From Clostridiales bacterium (lineage in GTDB: Bacteria > Bacillota > Clostridia > Christensenellales > UBA1242), in NCBI GenBank assembly GCA_003453435.1, contig DMLH01000054.1, positions 1 through 17,913 of the forward strand: DNA of 17,913 nucleotides, written 5' to 3'. This document shows, one piece after another, positions 1 to 7,793 of this stretch (its first letter is position 1; each line of letters starts with the position of its first letter). The notes under the pieces were generated by a model. The model did no database searches, was not told the origin of the DNA, and worked only from the letters and a program-made list of their open reading frames with translations. Made by a program: the position numbers and the translations under genes.

Positions 1-878
1 ACTTAATGCACGCAATTGGAAATTACTTAAATCAAACAAATCCTAGTTTAAATGTAAGATACGTGACTTGTGAAAAATTTACTAACGATTACATTGATAG
101 TTTGCGTGGTGGCAAAAATAACTCGGTTTCTTCATTTAGAGAAAAGTACAGAAATGTTGATGTTTTAATGGTTGATGATATCCAATTTATTAGCAATAAA
201 ACCGAAACACAAGAAGAATTTTTCCACACATTTAATGATTTGTATCAAAACGGCAAGCAAGTTATTATTGCAAGTGATAGGCATCCAAAAGAAATTCCAA
301 CATTAACCGATAGGCTTGTAAACAGGCTTGTTTCTGGACTTATTCAAGATGTTCAAAGCCCGGATTTTGAAACAAGAGTTGCAATTTTAAAACGTAAGGC
401 ACAAGAGGAGAATTATAGGGTTGAAGAGGCGGTTTATTCTTATCTTGCAGAAAAAATTAACACCAATATTCGTGAACTTGAAGGTTGCCTTGCAAAAGTT
501 CATTTCTATGCGGGAATACACTGCAAACATTTTGCATCATTAGAAGATGCGGAACTTGCCCTTCAAGATGAAGTGACTGAAAAAGAAGTTATCAGCGCAG
601 ATGATGTTATTAACGCAGTTTGCAAGTACTATAATGTGGATATAGGTGACTTAACTGGCAAAAAGAAAAATAAGGAAATTGTTGACCCACGCCAAATGGC
701 AATTTATTTGATAACGGAACTTACTGATTTACCTCTTACCTCAATCGGTACATATTTTGGCGGGCGCGACCACACAACAATTATGCACGCTAGGGATAAA
801 ATCACAACGGAAATAAAAACAAATAGCCGTACCAAAACAATTGCTAATGATATAAAAAGCATTGTTTTGAAACAATAA
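1..878 (+). CDS. dnaA: Chromosomal replication initiator DnaA (5' end outside window)
   Basis: DnaA is the AAA+ ATPase that binds DnaA boxes and melts the origin. The reading frame is open to the window edge, and the first visible residues (L-MHAIGNY) correspond to the helix just after the Walker A loop, so domains I-II and Walker A lie upstream of the window. Visible elements in order are Walker B (VLMVDDIQF), sensor 1 (IIASDRHP), sensor 2 (TNIRELEG) and the C-terminal DNA-binding signature GGRDHTTIMHA. The gene ends in TAA and is followed at once by a strong terminator. The usual partner dnaN is not next to it but lies about 4 kb away on the opposite strand. Family assignment is certain; only the N-terminus cannot be assessed. 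Confidence 0.98.
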   Translation, partial: LMHAIGNYLNQTNPSLNVRYVTCEKFTNDYIDSLRGGKNNSVSSFREKYRNVDVLMVDDIQFISNKTETQEEFFHTFNDLYQNGKQVIIASDRHPKEIPTLTDRLVNRLVSGLIQDVQSPDFETRVAILKRKAQEENYRVEEAVYSYLAEKINTNIRELEGCLAKVHFYAGIHCKHFASLEDAELALQDEVTEKEVISADDVINAVCKYYNVDIGDLTGKKKNKEIVDPRQMAIYLITELTDLPLTSIGTYFGGRDHTTIMHARDKITTEIKTNSRTKTIANDIKSIVLKQ

Positions 879-884
879 ACAATA

Positions 885-906
885 GCGACCAAACGGTCGC
901 TTTTTT
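885..906 (+). terminator. Rho-independent terminator of dnaA
   Basis: A perfect 6-bp GC-rich stem (GCGACC / GGTCGC) with an AAAC loop is followed by six T. It begins 7 bases after the dnaA stop codon and closes dnaA as a separate transcription unit. Confidence 0.93.
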
Positions 907-935
907 GTATGATGTAATTTATTTTAAATTGAGTA

Positions 936-965
936 TTGACAAAACAAAAAACCATATGTTAATAT
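936..965 (+). promoter_or_regulatory. Promoter of the small orphan gene
   Basis: A consensus -35 box TTGACA (936-941) is followed after 18 bases by TAATAT (960-965, 4/6 match). It lies between the dnaA terminator and the ribosome site of the next gene, so that gene has its own promoter. Confidence 0.6.
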
Positions 966-984
966 TTAATTAAGGAGAATATTA

Positions 985-1380
985 GTGAATTCTATAAAAG
1001 ATACATCCTATAGGGATTTACAGGAAAAAGAAATGAATAATAAACTTGAACATGAAAATTTTACAGAATTTTACCCTGTTTTAAGTATAAATAAATACGG
1101 CTTTAAATTTCATGAGTTTTTATATAAAGTTAAGGATTTAGAAAAAGCATCTGAAGAATTTAAACAAGTGTTAATGGATTACGAAAATGTTGTCCTGGCA
1201 AAAAGTGGTGACTTTTTGGGCGTTCCAAATTACATGGTACTTTCCATGAAAAGAAAACTTGCAAAGTGGGAAAAGAAGGGAGGAATTAAAAGATATTCTT
1301 TGCTGGAAGAAAACCAAATTCATGAAAAAGAAAAACGTGAGTTTCACGAAAAAGAAAAGGAACAAGAAAAAACTTTGTAA
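985..1380 (+). CDS. Small charged protein, unrecognised
   Basis: The 131-residue product matches no family I recognise. A GTG start is chosen because AAGGAG (972-977) lies 7 bases upstream of it; the first in-frame ATG (1033) has no comparable ribosome site. The protein has no signal peptide or membrane segment. The middle is mixed (FGVPNYMVLSMKRKLAKWEKK) and the last 25 residues are almost entirely E, K, H and Q, probably a disordered or coiled-coil tail. It has its own promoter and terminator, so it is a single-gene unit between dnaA and the strand switch. It is probably cytoplasmic and possibly nucleic-acid binding from its charge, but that is a guess. Confidence 0.75.
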   Translation: MNSIKDTSYRDLQEKEMNNKLEHENFTEFYPVLSINKYGFKFHEFLYKVKDLEKASEEFKQVLMDYENVVLAKSGDFLGVPNYMVLSMKRKLAKWEKKGGIKRYSLLEENQIHEKEKREFHEKEKEQEKTL

Positions 1381-1394
1381 TTTAGTTTAATTAA

Positions 1395-1424
1395 AAATGG
1401 CGACTTAAAAAGTCGTCATTTTTT
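1395..1424. terminator. Bidirectional terminator between converging genes
   Basis: A hairpin with core CGACTT (1401-1406) and AAGTCG (1410-1415) is extended by a G-T wobble and A-T pairs. It has T-runs on both strands (1419-1424 on +, and the A-run 1393-1397 read on -). It serves the orphan gene from the left and the pseudouridine synthase from the right. Confidence 0.85.
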
Positions 1425-1440
1425 GTTCCTAAAATAATAA

Positions 1441-2289
1441 TTATATAAAATCATCTAATTTAAAATTTGGCTCAACTTCAAAACTTTTTCCTTCTAAATA
1501 TTTTAGTGGAGCAGTTAAGTTTTTAAAAGTAATTTTGTAAGCACAAAGTTGTTGTTTTGACTTGTGATACTTTTTGTTTATATCTTTATCTCCATATTTT
1601 TCATCACCCAAAACAAAAATTCCTTTGCCTGCAAGTTGAACTCTAATTTGATGAGTTCTGCCGGTTTCCAAATTAATTCTAATTAAGTGTAAATTGTTTT
1701 TTGAGTTAATTACATTGTAAGATAGTTTTGCAATCTTTGCATTTTCATCGCTATTTTTGCAAATTTTAACAAAATTTTGCTCTTTTTTTAAATAATTTAC
1801 CAAATTTTCGCCGTTTGGGTTAACTTTTCCAAAAACAATAGCCAAGTATTCCTTTTTAATGTTGCCTGTTTTAAAAGCGTCAATCACACTATTTTCTGCC
1901 ATCTGGTTTTTTGCAAGTATAACAATCCCTTCCGTGTTTTTGTCTAACCTATGGCAAGCCACAGCTTTTGTCAATTCTTCCAAACTCTTGCTATTTACAA
2001 ATGTTTTATCTTTTTGTGTTGTTTCAATTCCTGCAGGTTTAAACGCAAGCAAAACATTTTCATCTTCATACACAATGTCAATTTTTTTGTCTTTTTTTTC
2101 TCTCAAAAAAATTTCCACTTTGTCGCCAATTTCAATTTCTACGTTTTCTTTAATTTTTGTGCCGTTAACTTTAATGTCTTTTTTCCTAAGTGCAGTTTTC
2201 AAAATGGAGTAGTTAAGTGTTGGCTTTGCAGTTAAAATTGCATCAAAAACTTTTTGAGTGTTTTTATTTATAAATTCAAATTTTTCCAT
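1441..2289 (-). CDS. RluA-family 23S rRNA/tRNA pseudouridine synthase
   Basis: The 282-residue enzyme isomerises specific uridines in structured RNA to pseudouridine in the cytoplasm. It begins with an S4-like RNA-binding region (about residues 15-65, with LRKKDIKVNG). The RluA catalytic domain follows, with the signature HRLDKNTEG (residues 113-121; catalytic Asp116) and the downstream family motif TGRTHQIRVQLA (209-220). Length is normal for RluC/RluD-like proteins of Firmicutes; the exact target site cannot be told from sequence. It starts 31 bases after the LRR gene and is probably cotranscribed with it. The start ATG has no clear Shine-Dalgarno site, only AAAAGAT upstream. Confidence 0.93.
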   Translation of the reverse strand: MEKFEFINKNTQKVFDAILTAKPTLNYSILKTALRKKDIKVNGTKIKENVEIEIGDKVEIFLREKKDKKIDIVYEDENVLLAFKPAGIETTQKDKTFVNSKSLEELTKAVACHRLDKNTEGIVILAKNQMAENSVIDAFKTGNIKKEYLAIVFGKVNPNGENLVNYLKKEQNFVKICKNSDENAKIAKLSYNVINSKNNLHLIRINLETGRTHQIRVQLAGKGIFVLGDEKYGDKDINKKYHKSKQQLCAYKITFKNLTAPLKYLEGKSFEVEPNFKLDDFI

Positions 2290-2320
2290 AATAAATCTTT
2301 TTATAATGCTTTTATAATTT

Positions 2321-3709
2321 CTAGTCTAACTTATCTTTTTTGTTGTTATTTCTTCTACCAATGTGAATTTTGCTGATAAAGGGGATTCCCTTAATTGCAA
2401 CATAGAATATAATTGCAAACACAAGTGCTCCAACAAGCGTAAATATCCAATTTAAAGATTGAGGCTCCTGATATGTTATAAATAATTGCACGCCTTCACT
2501 TCTGTAGCCATCAATAATTTGATAAACATTTAAAATATTAATGCCCGGATATTTAATTTCAACATGGTCGGCTTTAATTGGTGTTGTAGAATTGTTTAAA
2601 TAGTACTCAAAAGTAGCATTTTCATCACCATAAAATTTATAAACAGTTGGCTTTGTTAGCATGTACGAAACTTCTTGTTCTTCTTCGTCAACAATCATTT
2701 TAATGGTCGGGGCTTTGGGTCTTATAAATAAAGTAATTGGGTCGGTTAACGGACTATCACTGTCACCATCCACAAATTTCACTTTATAATATCCTAGTGC
2801 AAAAAGATACTCCTCACCATCATTTATAGTTGCAACTAATTGGTTTTCAATAAATCCATCATCAGTTTGTGTTAGTGAATATACACTAATTGAACTTATA
2901 CTTTCAAAGGCATCAAAATGTATTTTTTTGCCTAATATATAATAATAGTTATCTTTAACACCTTGAAATCCAAATTTAATGTTTGGGTTTGTTGTGTTTG
3001 GTTCATCAATCAAATTGTGTGACAACTCAACTTCAACATCCAAATTTGTTGGCAAGGTTAATTTTTCTTTAGTTAAATAATTTAACTGTAAATTAACATT
3101 TCCCTGTGCAATTGCACTTATATCACAAGTGGCAATTTGATTATTGCTTAAATTAAGTGTGGTAAGTAAAGATGAATATACATCAATGTTCAAATTCTTA
3201 TAAGTAAAACTGCTTATTTTGTTGTTAGACAAATCTATTTCTTGCAAATGTTTTGCGTTTTTTAATTCGTTTTCTATTTTTGTAATTGCGTTGTTAGATA
3301 GGTTTAAAGTTGTAAAAGAATTCAAGTCTAAACAGCCAAAATTTGTTATATCAGTTATGCCCTTATTTGATAAATCTAGTGCGGACACGTTAAAATTCTT
3401 GAATATATCTGGATAAAAGTAAAAGTCTTCTTCCTCTGTTCCTTCAATAGTTCTAGAGTGTATTCTTCCATCTGTTTCACTGTTTTTGTTTGCTGTGTAA
3501 AAATTTTTAACAGCCACCCATAATTTAGAACTTAAAATTTCACCATTGTTGTGAATTTCTGTGGAACTTGTTATTGTTGTTTCCGCATGAACATGTGCGG
3601 TTGGCTTTTGAATTACAAAATGTGATGCGCAAAAAATTGCACACAAAGCACAAATCATAATAACTAAAAAATATTTGTTCATAACTTTCATTTTACTTTT
3701 CATATTCAT
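2321..3709 (-). CDS. LRR-repeat membrane-anchored surface protein
   Basis: A predicted type I membrane protein of 462 residues, exposed outside the cell. It has an N-terminal signal sequence (hydrophobic stretch about residues 12-33, then an Ala-rich region). A leucine-rich-repeat block at about 108-225 has LDLSNKGI, LNLSNNAI, IDLSNNKI, LNLSNNQI and VELSHNLI cores. A region of probable beta structure (about 230-410) may be Ig-like. A C-terminal membrane helix (about 420-440) ends in a basic tail (RRNNNKK). LRR surface proteins usually bind proteins or glycans; no ligand can be named. Three early Met codons compete. A TATAAT box sits directly before the first, and its expected transcription start falls at the third residue (ATG at 3703), so the true start may be 3703. 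Confidence 0.85.
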   Translation of the reverse strand: MNMKSKMKVMNKYFLVIMICALCAIFCASHFVIQKPTAHVHAETTITSSTEIHNNGEILSSKLWVAVKNFYTANKNSETDGRIHSRTIEGTEEEDFYFYPDIFKNFNVSALDLSNKGITDITNFGCLDLNSFTTLNLSNNAITKIENELKNAKHLQEIDLSNNKISSFTYKNLNIDVYSSLLTTLNLSNNQIATCDISAIAQGNVNLQLNYLTKEKLTLPTNLDVEVELSHNLIDEPNTTNPNIKFGFQGVKDNYYYILGKKIHFDAFESISSISVYSLTQTDDGFIENQLVATINDGEEYLFALGYYKVKFVDGDSDSPLTDPITLFIRPKAPTIKMIVDEEEQEVSYMLTKPTVYKFYGDENATFEYYLNNSTTPIKADHVEIKYPGINILNVYQIIDGYRSEGVQLFITYQEPQSLNWIFTLVGALVFAIIFYVAIKGIPFISKIHIGRRNNNKKDKLD

Positions 3710-3718
3710 ATTATATCA
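3710..3718 (-). promoter_or_regulatory. Extended -10 promoter abutting the LRR gene start
   Basis: On the - strand TGATATAAT reads directly into the first ATG: TATAAT at 3715-3710 with a TG one base upstream. I see no convincing -35 box. The expected start of transcription (about 3703) coincides with the second ATG of the gene, which would make a leaderless mRNA. Confidence 0.5.
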
Positions 3719-3849
3719 CAAAAACTAAATATATCTACTTCTAAAACACATTTTTGCAAAAAACTAACATTTTGTAACCTAAATAAAAATGATTAGTTCC
3801 AAAAATCAATAAAGCATTTATACTCGCTTTAAGTTTCTATTGCGTGCCT

Positions 3850-3877
3850 AAAAAAAACCTCAGCATATTTGCCAAGG
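3850..3877 (-). terminator. Terminator of the 325-residue membrane-anchored gene
   Basis: Read on the - strand, CCTTGGCA and TGCTGAGG form an 8-bp stem with two G-T wobbles and an AATA loop, followed by eight T. It begins 7 bases after the stop codon of the gene at 3885. Confidence 0.88.
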
Positions 3878-3884
3878 CTTTAAA

Positions 3885-4862
3885 TTAAAATGTTGGGTAA
3901 GGTACTGTTGGTGTTTGATTTATTGATTTTATAAAGTTTGTGGTTTCGGTATTCATTACAGGGCTAATATCAATAACCACCTTTTTTGTCACTGTCATAA
4001 TTTCATTGGTAGTATAACTTAAAAGATTTCCGTTTCTATCTATAATACAGGAAACTTGAAGTTGAGAAAATATAGGAAATGTTGTTCCGCCTTCTTCTTG
4101 AATATTCTTTCCATAAGTTTCAACTGCCTTAACTTTGTCAAGCAATACTGTTGTTTTGTAGTATGTAATTCTTCCACTTTTATCTCTTGCAAATGAAAAA
4201 TCCTTACAAAACTGTATCGTTTCCCTTCTTACTTCAATTCTTGCTTTTGATGTGAGTGATGTGTTTACCTGATAGAATCCACCATTAAAATCTGCCACAC
4301 AGGTTCCATTTTCTTGTCTAGGTCTTGAGCCTCCTCTTTTGTATTTTTTGCCATCTTTCCAAAATAGTTGAATTGCTTCGGTCTGTCCAAAATTTGTTTG
4401 TGTTTCAATTCTAACATTTTCGTCAAAATAGGAGCCGTCTTCAAATTTAACACTTTTAAAACTCATAATAACTTCAACATTTTGGCCTAATGCCTCTGCA
4501 TGTGTATTGCCATAGCCATATGTTTCATACGATGTTGAATTGTATAATTGCTCAAATGCAAAAGCAGTGGCCTCAACACCATCTGTAAACATAGGTGCTT
4601 CCTTTTGTTTTGTGCCATCAATTTCGCCATTGTTTGGCGTCACGTTAGCGTAGATAACATTTAACTGATGTGCTTGAAGTTCTGCAAGCATTCTGTTATA
4701 AGCAGCCTCTTGTTGCATTACTTCAGCATTTTTTTTAGAGTACACAACAACAGCAAAAATAATGAACAATGCAACCATAAAAGCAATTATTCTATCAATA
4801 TTTTTAATATTAAATGCAAATTTATCTAACTTTTTTGCTATTTCTTCTCTTTTGCTTTCCAT
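3885..4862 (-). CDS. Single-pass membrane-anchored protein, unrecognised
   Basis: The 325-residue product has a short basic cytoplasmic N-terminus, one transmembrane helix (about residues 24-41, IIAFMVALFIIFAVVVY) and a large extracytoplasmic domain of about 280 residues rich in beta-prone Thr, Val and Tyr. It has no lipobox and no motif I can tie to a family. The topology resembles cell-envelope proteins with an uncleaved anchor. It stands alone, with its own promoter upstream and terminator downstream, between dnaN and the LRR gene. The ATG has no Shine-Dalgarno site; the promoter would start transcription about 3 bases before it. Function unknown. Confidence 0.85.
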   Translation of the reverse strand: MESKREEIAKKLDKFAFNIKNIDRIIAFMVALFIIFAVVVYSKKNAEVMQQEAAYNRMLAELQAHQLNVIYANVTPNNGEIDGTKQKEAPMFTDGVEATAFAFEQLYNSTSYETYGYGNTHAEALGQNVEVIMSFKSVKFEDGSYFDENVRIETQTNFGQTEAIQLFWKDGKKYKRGGSRPRQENGTCVADFNGGFYQVNTSLTSKARIEVRRETIQFCKDFSFARDKSGRITYYKTTVLLDKVKAVETYGKNIQEEGGTTFPIFSQLQVSCIIDRNGNLLSYTTNEIMTVTKKVVIDISPVMNTETTNFIKSINQTPTVPYPTF

Positions 4863-4871
4863 ATAATATAT

Positions 4872-4900
4872 ATTTTATCAAAAAAAAAACAAATAGTCAA
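4872..4900 (-). promoter_or_regulatory. Promoter giving a nearly leaderless transcript
   Basis: On the - strand, TTGACT (4900-4895) and TAAAAT (4877-4872) are 17 bases apart. Transcription should start near 4865, only about 3 bases before the ATG at 4862, which leaves no room for a ribosome site. Confidence 0.7.
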
Positions 4901-4957
4901 TACTATATATTTAATAAGTGGATATTAAATAATCTGCATTTATACTCTTTTGTTGCA

Positions 4958-4986
4958 TAAAAAAACAAGTGCACTTTTGCACCTGT
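4958..4986 (-). terminator. Terminator of dnaN
   Basis: Read on the - strand, ACAGGTGCA and TGCACTTGT form a 9-bp stem (one G-T wobble) with an AAAG loop, followed by at least six T. It starts 10 bases beyond the dnaN stop codon. Confidence 0.93.
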
Positions 4987-4996
4987 TTTAATTTCC

Positions 4997-6109
4997 TTAA
5001 TAAACTTGCCTAATTGGTGATACCAAAAATACATATTCATCACCTTCATCATTTGGCAAAATAAAGCATGGATTAACTTGGCCGTTAAATTTAAGCATAA
5101 CATAATCACTTTGAATATTTCTTAAACAATCCATAAAGAAACTAATGTTAAACGCAATAGATAAATCTTCACCAACCAAAGAAATTGTTATGTTTTCCGT
5201 AACAGTACCTGCTTCACTTTTTGCAGTCACCTTCATAATATTTCCTTCAATTTCAAATTTAACACTGTTATCTCCACCAACGTGTGAAAGTATGCTTGCC
5301 CTTTCCAAAGTGCTTAAAAGTTGGCTTTTTGAAATGGTGACTGTACTTGCAAAACTTGATGGAATAATTTGTTTATAGTTTATAAAGTCATCTTTTGTTC
5401 CCAAACATCTGGTCACAATTTTGGTGCCATCCACAATAACCATCATATAGTTTCTTTCAATCAAAACTCTTATATCTTGCTCGCCATCAACAAGCAATTT
5501 GCTTATTTCGGATAAACTTCTTGCAGGTACAATAATGCTACTTTCGGCAGAACACTCTTTAATTCTTTTTTTGGCAATTGCAAGCCTAAATCCGTCAAGT
5601 GCAACACTTGTTAAAATGTTTTTGTCCTGTTCAAACAAACAACCCTTTAAAACTGGCCTTGTATCATCTGTTGCAACTGAAAAAATAGTTCTGTCAATAA
5701 CGTCTTTAAGTTCTGTTTGTTTCATCGTAAAAAATTGTGCATTTTCAATTTGCTTTATGCTTGGAAATTCACTTGCACTTTGACATTGAATAAAAAGTTC
5801 GCTGTCTGTGTATTTGATTTTTAATTGATTTTTTTCATCCAAAATAAGTTGTATTTGCTCCGAACTCAATTTTTTTACAAACTCACTAAAAAGCTTGCCC
5901 GGAACAACAATTTCACCAGACAATTTAACGTCTGCCGGAATCTTTTTTTCAATAGCAAGTTCGCCATCTGTTGCACTTAATGTTAACCACTCATCTTCCG
6001 CAACAAGTTTAATTCCCTCAAGTATTGGATTTGTGGTTTTAGAACTTGTGGCTTTAATTACCGTCATAACAGCATTTGACAATTCAACGCCTTCACAAAA
6101 TACTCTCAT
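4997..6109 (-). CDS. dnaN: DNA polymerase III beta subunit (sliding clamp)
   Basis: The clamp encircles DNA and tethers the replicative polymerase and other factors. At 370 residues it has normal family length. Recognisable family features are the N-terminal start MRVFCEGVELSNAV, the NPILEGIKL and SATDGELAIE strands, the middle-domain segment TDDTRPVLKGCLFE, SVALDGFRLA, and the conserved C-terminal end YVFLVSPIRQVY, which closes the partner-binding pocket. AGGAGA lies just upstream of the ATG, and a TATAAT promoter precedes it within the origin region. It is transcribed away from the predicted oriC as a single-gene unit. Unusually, it does not follow dnaA. Confidence 0.98.
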   Translation of the reverse strand: MRVFCEGVELSNAVMTVIKATSSKTTNPILEGIKLVAEDEWLTLSATDGELAIEKKIPADVKLSGEIVVPGKLFSEFVKKLSSEQIQLILDEKNQLKIKYTDSELFIQCQSASEFPSIKQIENAQFFTMKQTELKDVIDRTIFSVATDDTRPVLKGCLFEQDKNILTSVALDGFRLAIAKKRIKECSAESSIIVPARSLSEISKLLVDGEQDIRVLIERNYMMVIVDGTKIVTRCLGTKDDFINYKQIIPSSFASTVTISKSQLLSTLERASILSHVGGDNSVKFEIEGNIMKVTAKSEAGTVTENITISLVGEDLSIAFNISFFMDCLRNIQSDYVMLKFNGQVNPCFILPNDEGDEYVFLVSPIRQVY

Positions 6110-6135
6110 AATTTCTCCTAAATTTGTACATTAGA

Positions 6136-6164
6136 ATTATATCATTTTTTTGTTTCGTATGCAA
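6136..6164 (-). promoter_or_regulatory. dnaN promoter
   Basis: On the - strand a perfect TATAAT (6141-6136) has a weak -35 TTGCAT (6164-6159) at 17 bases. Transcription would start near 6129, giving a leader of about 20 bases that contains the AGGAGA ribosome site. Confidence 0.65.
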
Positions 6165-6507
6165 TTATTTACAGCATTATTTTAATTAAAATTTCAAAAA
6201 ATTTTACCAAATTTAATAACCCCGTATGCAAAATGTAGTTTTATTTAGCACTCAAAAATTTTAATTTATGTTGGTTATCCACATATACCTTTCATTGTGG
6301 ATTAAACTTAACAAGTTATGCACATAGTTGTGCACAAAAACTTTGTTGAGAATTTCGAGTTTTTACTGCACATAATTATTGTTTTGGCATGTTATGCACA
6401 TTTTCACCTTTCTTATTATTATTTATATTATTTAATCATAAATTTTAAAATTTCATTGTTGGCGTTTCAAAATAAAAATCATTTTTTATTATTTAAAAAG
6501 ATATAAC
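6165..6507. other. oriC: Predicted chromosomal replication origin (oriC) with DnaA-box cluster
   Basis: This stretch between the divergent dnaN and CvpA-like promoters has no gene. It holds DnaA boxes: TTATCCACA at 6275-6283 (perfect consensus, + strand), TTATGCACA at 6316-6324 and 6392-6400 (+), TTGTGCACA at 6328-6336 (+, nearly palindromic, so also on - at 6329-6337), and TAATCCACA on the - strand at 6304-6296. AT-rich DNA with almost no G or C flanks the cluster, especially 6401-6500, a good candidate for the unwinding element. The genes next to it on both sides point away from it. The region upstream of dnaA is outside the window, so a second origin half there cannot be excluded. Confidence 0.85.
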
Positions 6508-6536
6508 TGGACAATTGTCAATATATTTAGTATAAT
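6508..6536 (+). promoter_or_regulatory. Promoter of the CvpA-like gene
   Basis: TGGACA (6508-6513, 5/6 match) and perfect TATAAT (6531-6536) are separated by 17 bases. The leader is about 16 bases with a GAGGT ribosome site at 6548-6552. Confidence 0.8.
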
Positions 6537-6558
6537 TAACTACGTTAGAGGTAACTGT

Positions 6559-7629
6559 ATGTTAAATTTATTAAATGAAATATCCTCACTAACTGCAGGA
6601 TTAATATCTTTAGGCGTAATTGGTTTAATAATTGCATTTATTATAATTTTAAATTGCAAATTAAAAAGTAAAACCGTTATAACCAATTCAATTGCCATTG
6701 GCTTATCTTTTATAGTTGCAATATTTTTATGTAAGCCTGTTTTAGCGTTGTTTGATAAAATGTTTAGTTTTTCGCTTTTGTTTTTTAACTCATTTATGGC
6801 GAGTTATGCACAACTAGATGTTTTGAACACTAAAATAACTGCCATTAATTATAACACAGTTGTAAGCAATTTTAAAAACAGCGAGGTTGGAATTTCTGCA
6901 AGTTATAAAAACTTTTTACTAAATATTTTTGAAAATACCAATCCGCCATCAAACAACCCAACAACGCTTAGTGCAATTGCAGCATCCTCAATGAGTTATA
7001 TGGTTAGTTTATTTATAGTAGCACTTATATTGTTTATAGTATCATTTATCTTATTTAAACTTTTAATAAAACTAGTAAGCAAAAAAATTAAATTCAAAAA
7101 AACAAGAAATTTGAAACCTTTGCGTGTAGTATTAGGAATAGTTAAAAGTCTAATTGTCACTGTTATAATGTTAATTACAATATCAACTTTACCAATATTA
7201 AGTGTCACAAATGATTATTTTGGAAACGGCTTTCACACCACAAAAATATTATCACCAATTTACGACACAATATCTAATCTAGAACAAGACGCATATGTAA
7301 ATTCGATTGATTTTTCAAATGTCAACAAAAAGATATATCAAAGCAAAGAAAATATTACCTATGGTGAATATCAAAATGATATTAGTGGATGTGAATATAT
7401 AGTTAATATACAAATTAGTGCCGAAACTATAAAAATAAACGTTTTAAACTTAACAACTAGCGAAACCGCAGAATTTAATTGCGTTTACATTTATGCAAAC
7501 AGTTCCGTTTTTGCATTTAAAGACAATAATCTAAAGTTCACTTTTCAATATAACGAAAAGGACAAATGTTTTAAATATAAAATAGAGTCTTACGGTAAAG
7601 AAACAACATACATTTTAAATCTTATTTAG
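6559..7629 (+). CDS. CvpA-like membrane protein with extra C-terminal domain
   Basis: A 356-residue membrane protein with four predicted helices (about 12-32, 43-64, 145-172 and 190-214). The last two are joined by a basic loop (KLVSKKIKFKKTRNLKP), a layout typical of the CvpA (colicin V production) family. It differs from usual CvpA in having an 80-residue loop between helices 2 and 3 and about 140 further residues after helix 4, probably folded outside the membrane. The CvpA assignment rests on layout and is tentative. The ATG is supported by GAGGT and a strong promoter next to oriC. No clear terminator follows, so some read-through into rpmH is possible. The coding sequence contains one DnaA-box match (6804-6812). 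Confidence 0.8.
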   Translation: MLNLLNEISSLTAGLISLGVIGLIIAFIIILNCKLKSKTVITNSIAIGLSFIVAIFLCKPVLALFDKMFSFSLLFFNSFMASYAQLDVLNTKITAINYNTVVSNFKNSEVGISASYKNFLLNIFENTNPPSNNPTTLSAIAASSMSYMVSLFIVALILFIVSFILFKLLIKLVSKKIKFKKTRNLKPLRVVLGIVKSLIVTVIMLITISTLPILSVTNDYFGNGFHTTKILSPIYDTISNLEQDAYVNSIDFSNVNKKIYQSKENITYGEYQNDISGCEYIVNIQISAETIKINVLNLTTSETAEFNCVYIYANSSVFAFKDNNLKFTFQYNEKDKCFKYKIESYGKETTYILNLI

Positions 7630-7704
7630 CGAAAGTAACAAGTATTATAAAACTATATATTGTTAATTATTTTGCAGTATACTAAACAAAATACTATTTA
7701 ATGC

Positions 7705-7734
7705 TTGACAAAAATATAAAATATATAATATACT
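7705..7734 (+). promoter_or_regulatory. rpmH operon promoter
   Basis: Consensus TTGACA (7705-7710) and TATACT (7729-7734) are 18 bases apart; an overlapping TATAAT (7724-7729) is too close at 13. The rpmH leader would be about 53 bases. Confidence 0.75.
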
Positions 7735-7793
7735 TGTCATGCTTTGTAGCAAAAAATAATTAGTTAAAAAATACAGTAGAAAAGGAGCAGTTT

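Noticed and set aside
704..955. Reading frame on the - strand opposite dnaA
   Set aside because: It is the antisense shadow of the conserved DnaA C-terminus and runs through the dnaA terminator.
4265..4453. Alternative short - strand frame inside the 325-residue gene
   Set aside because: It is an out-of-frame shadow of a longer gene with better start, promoter and terminator support.
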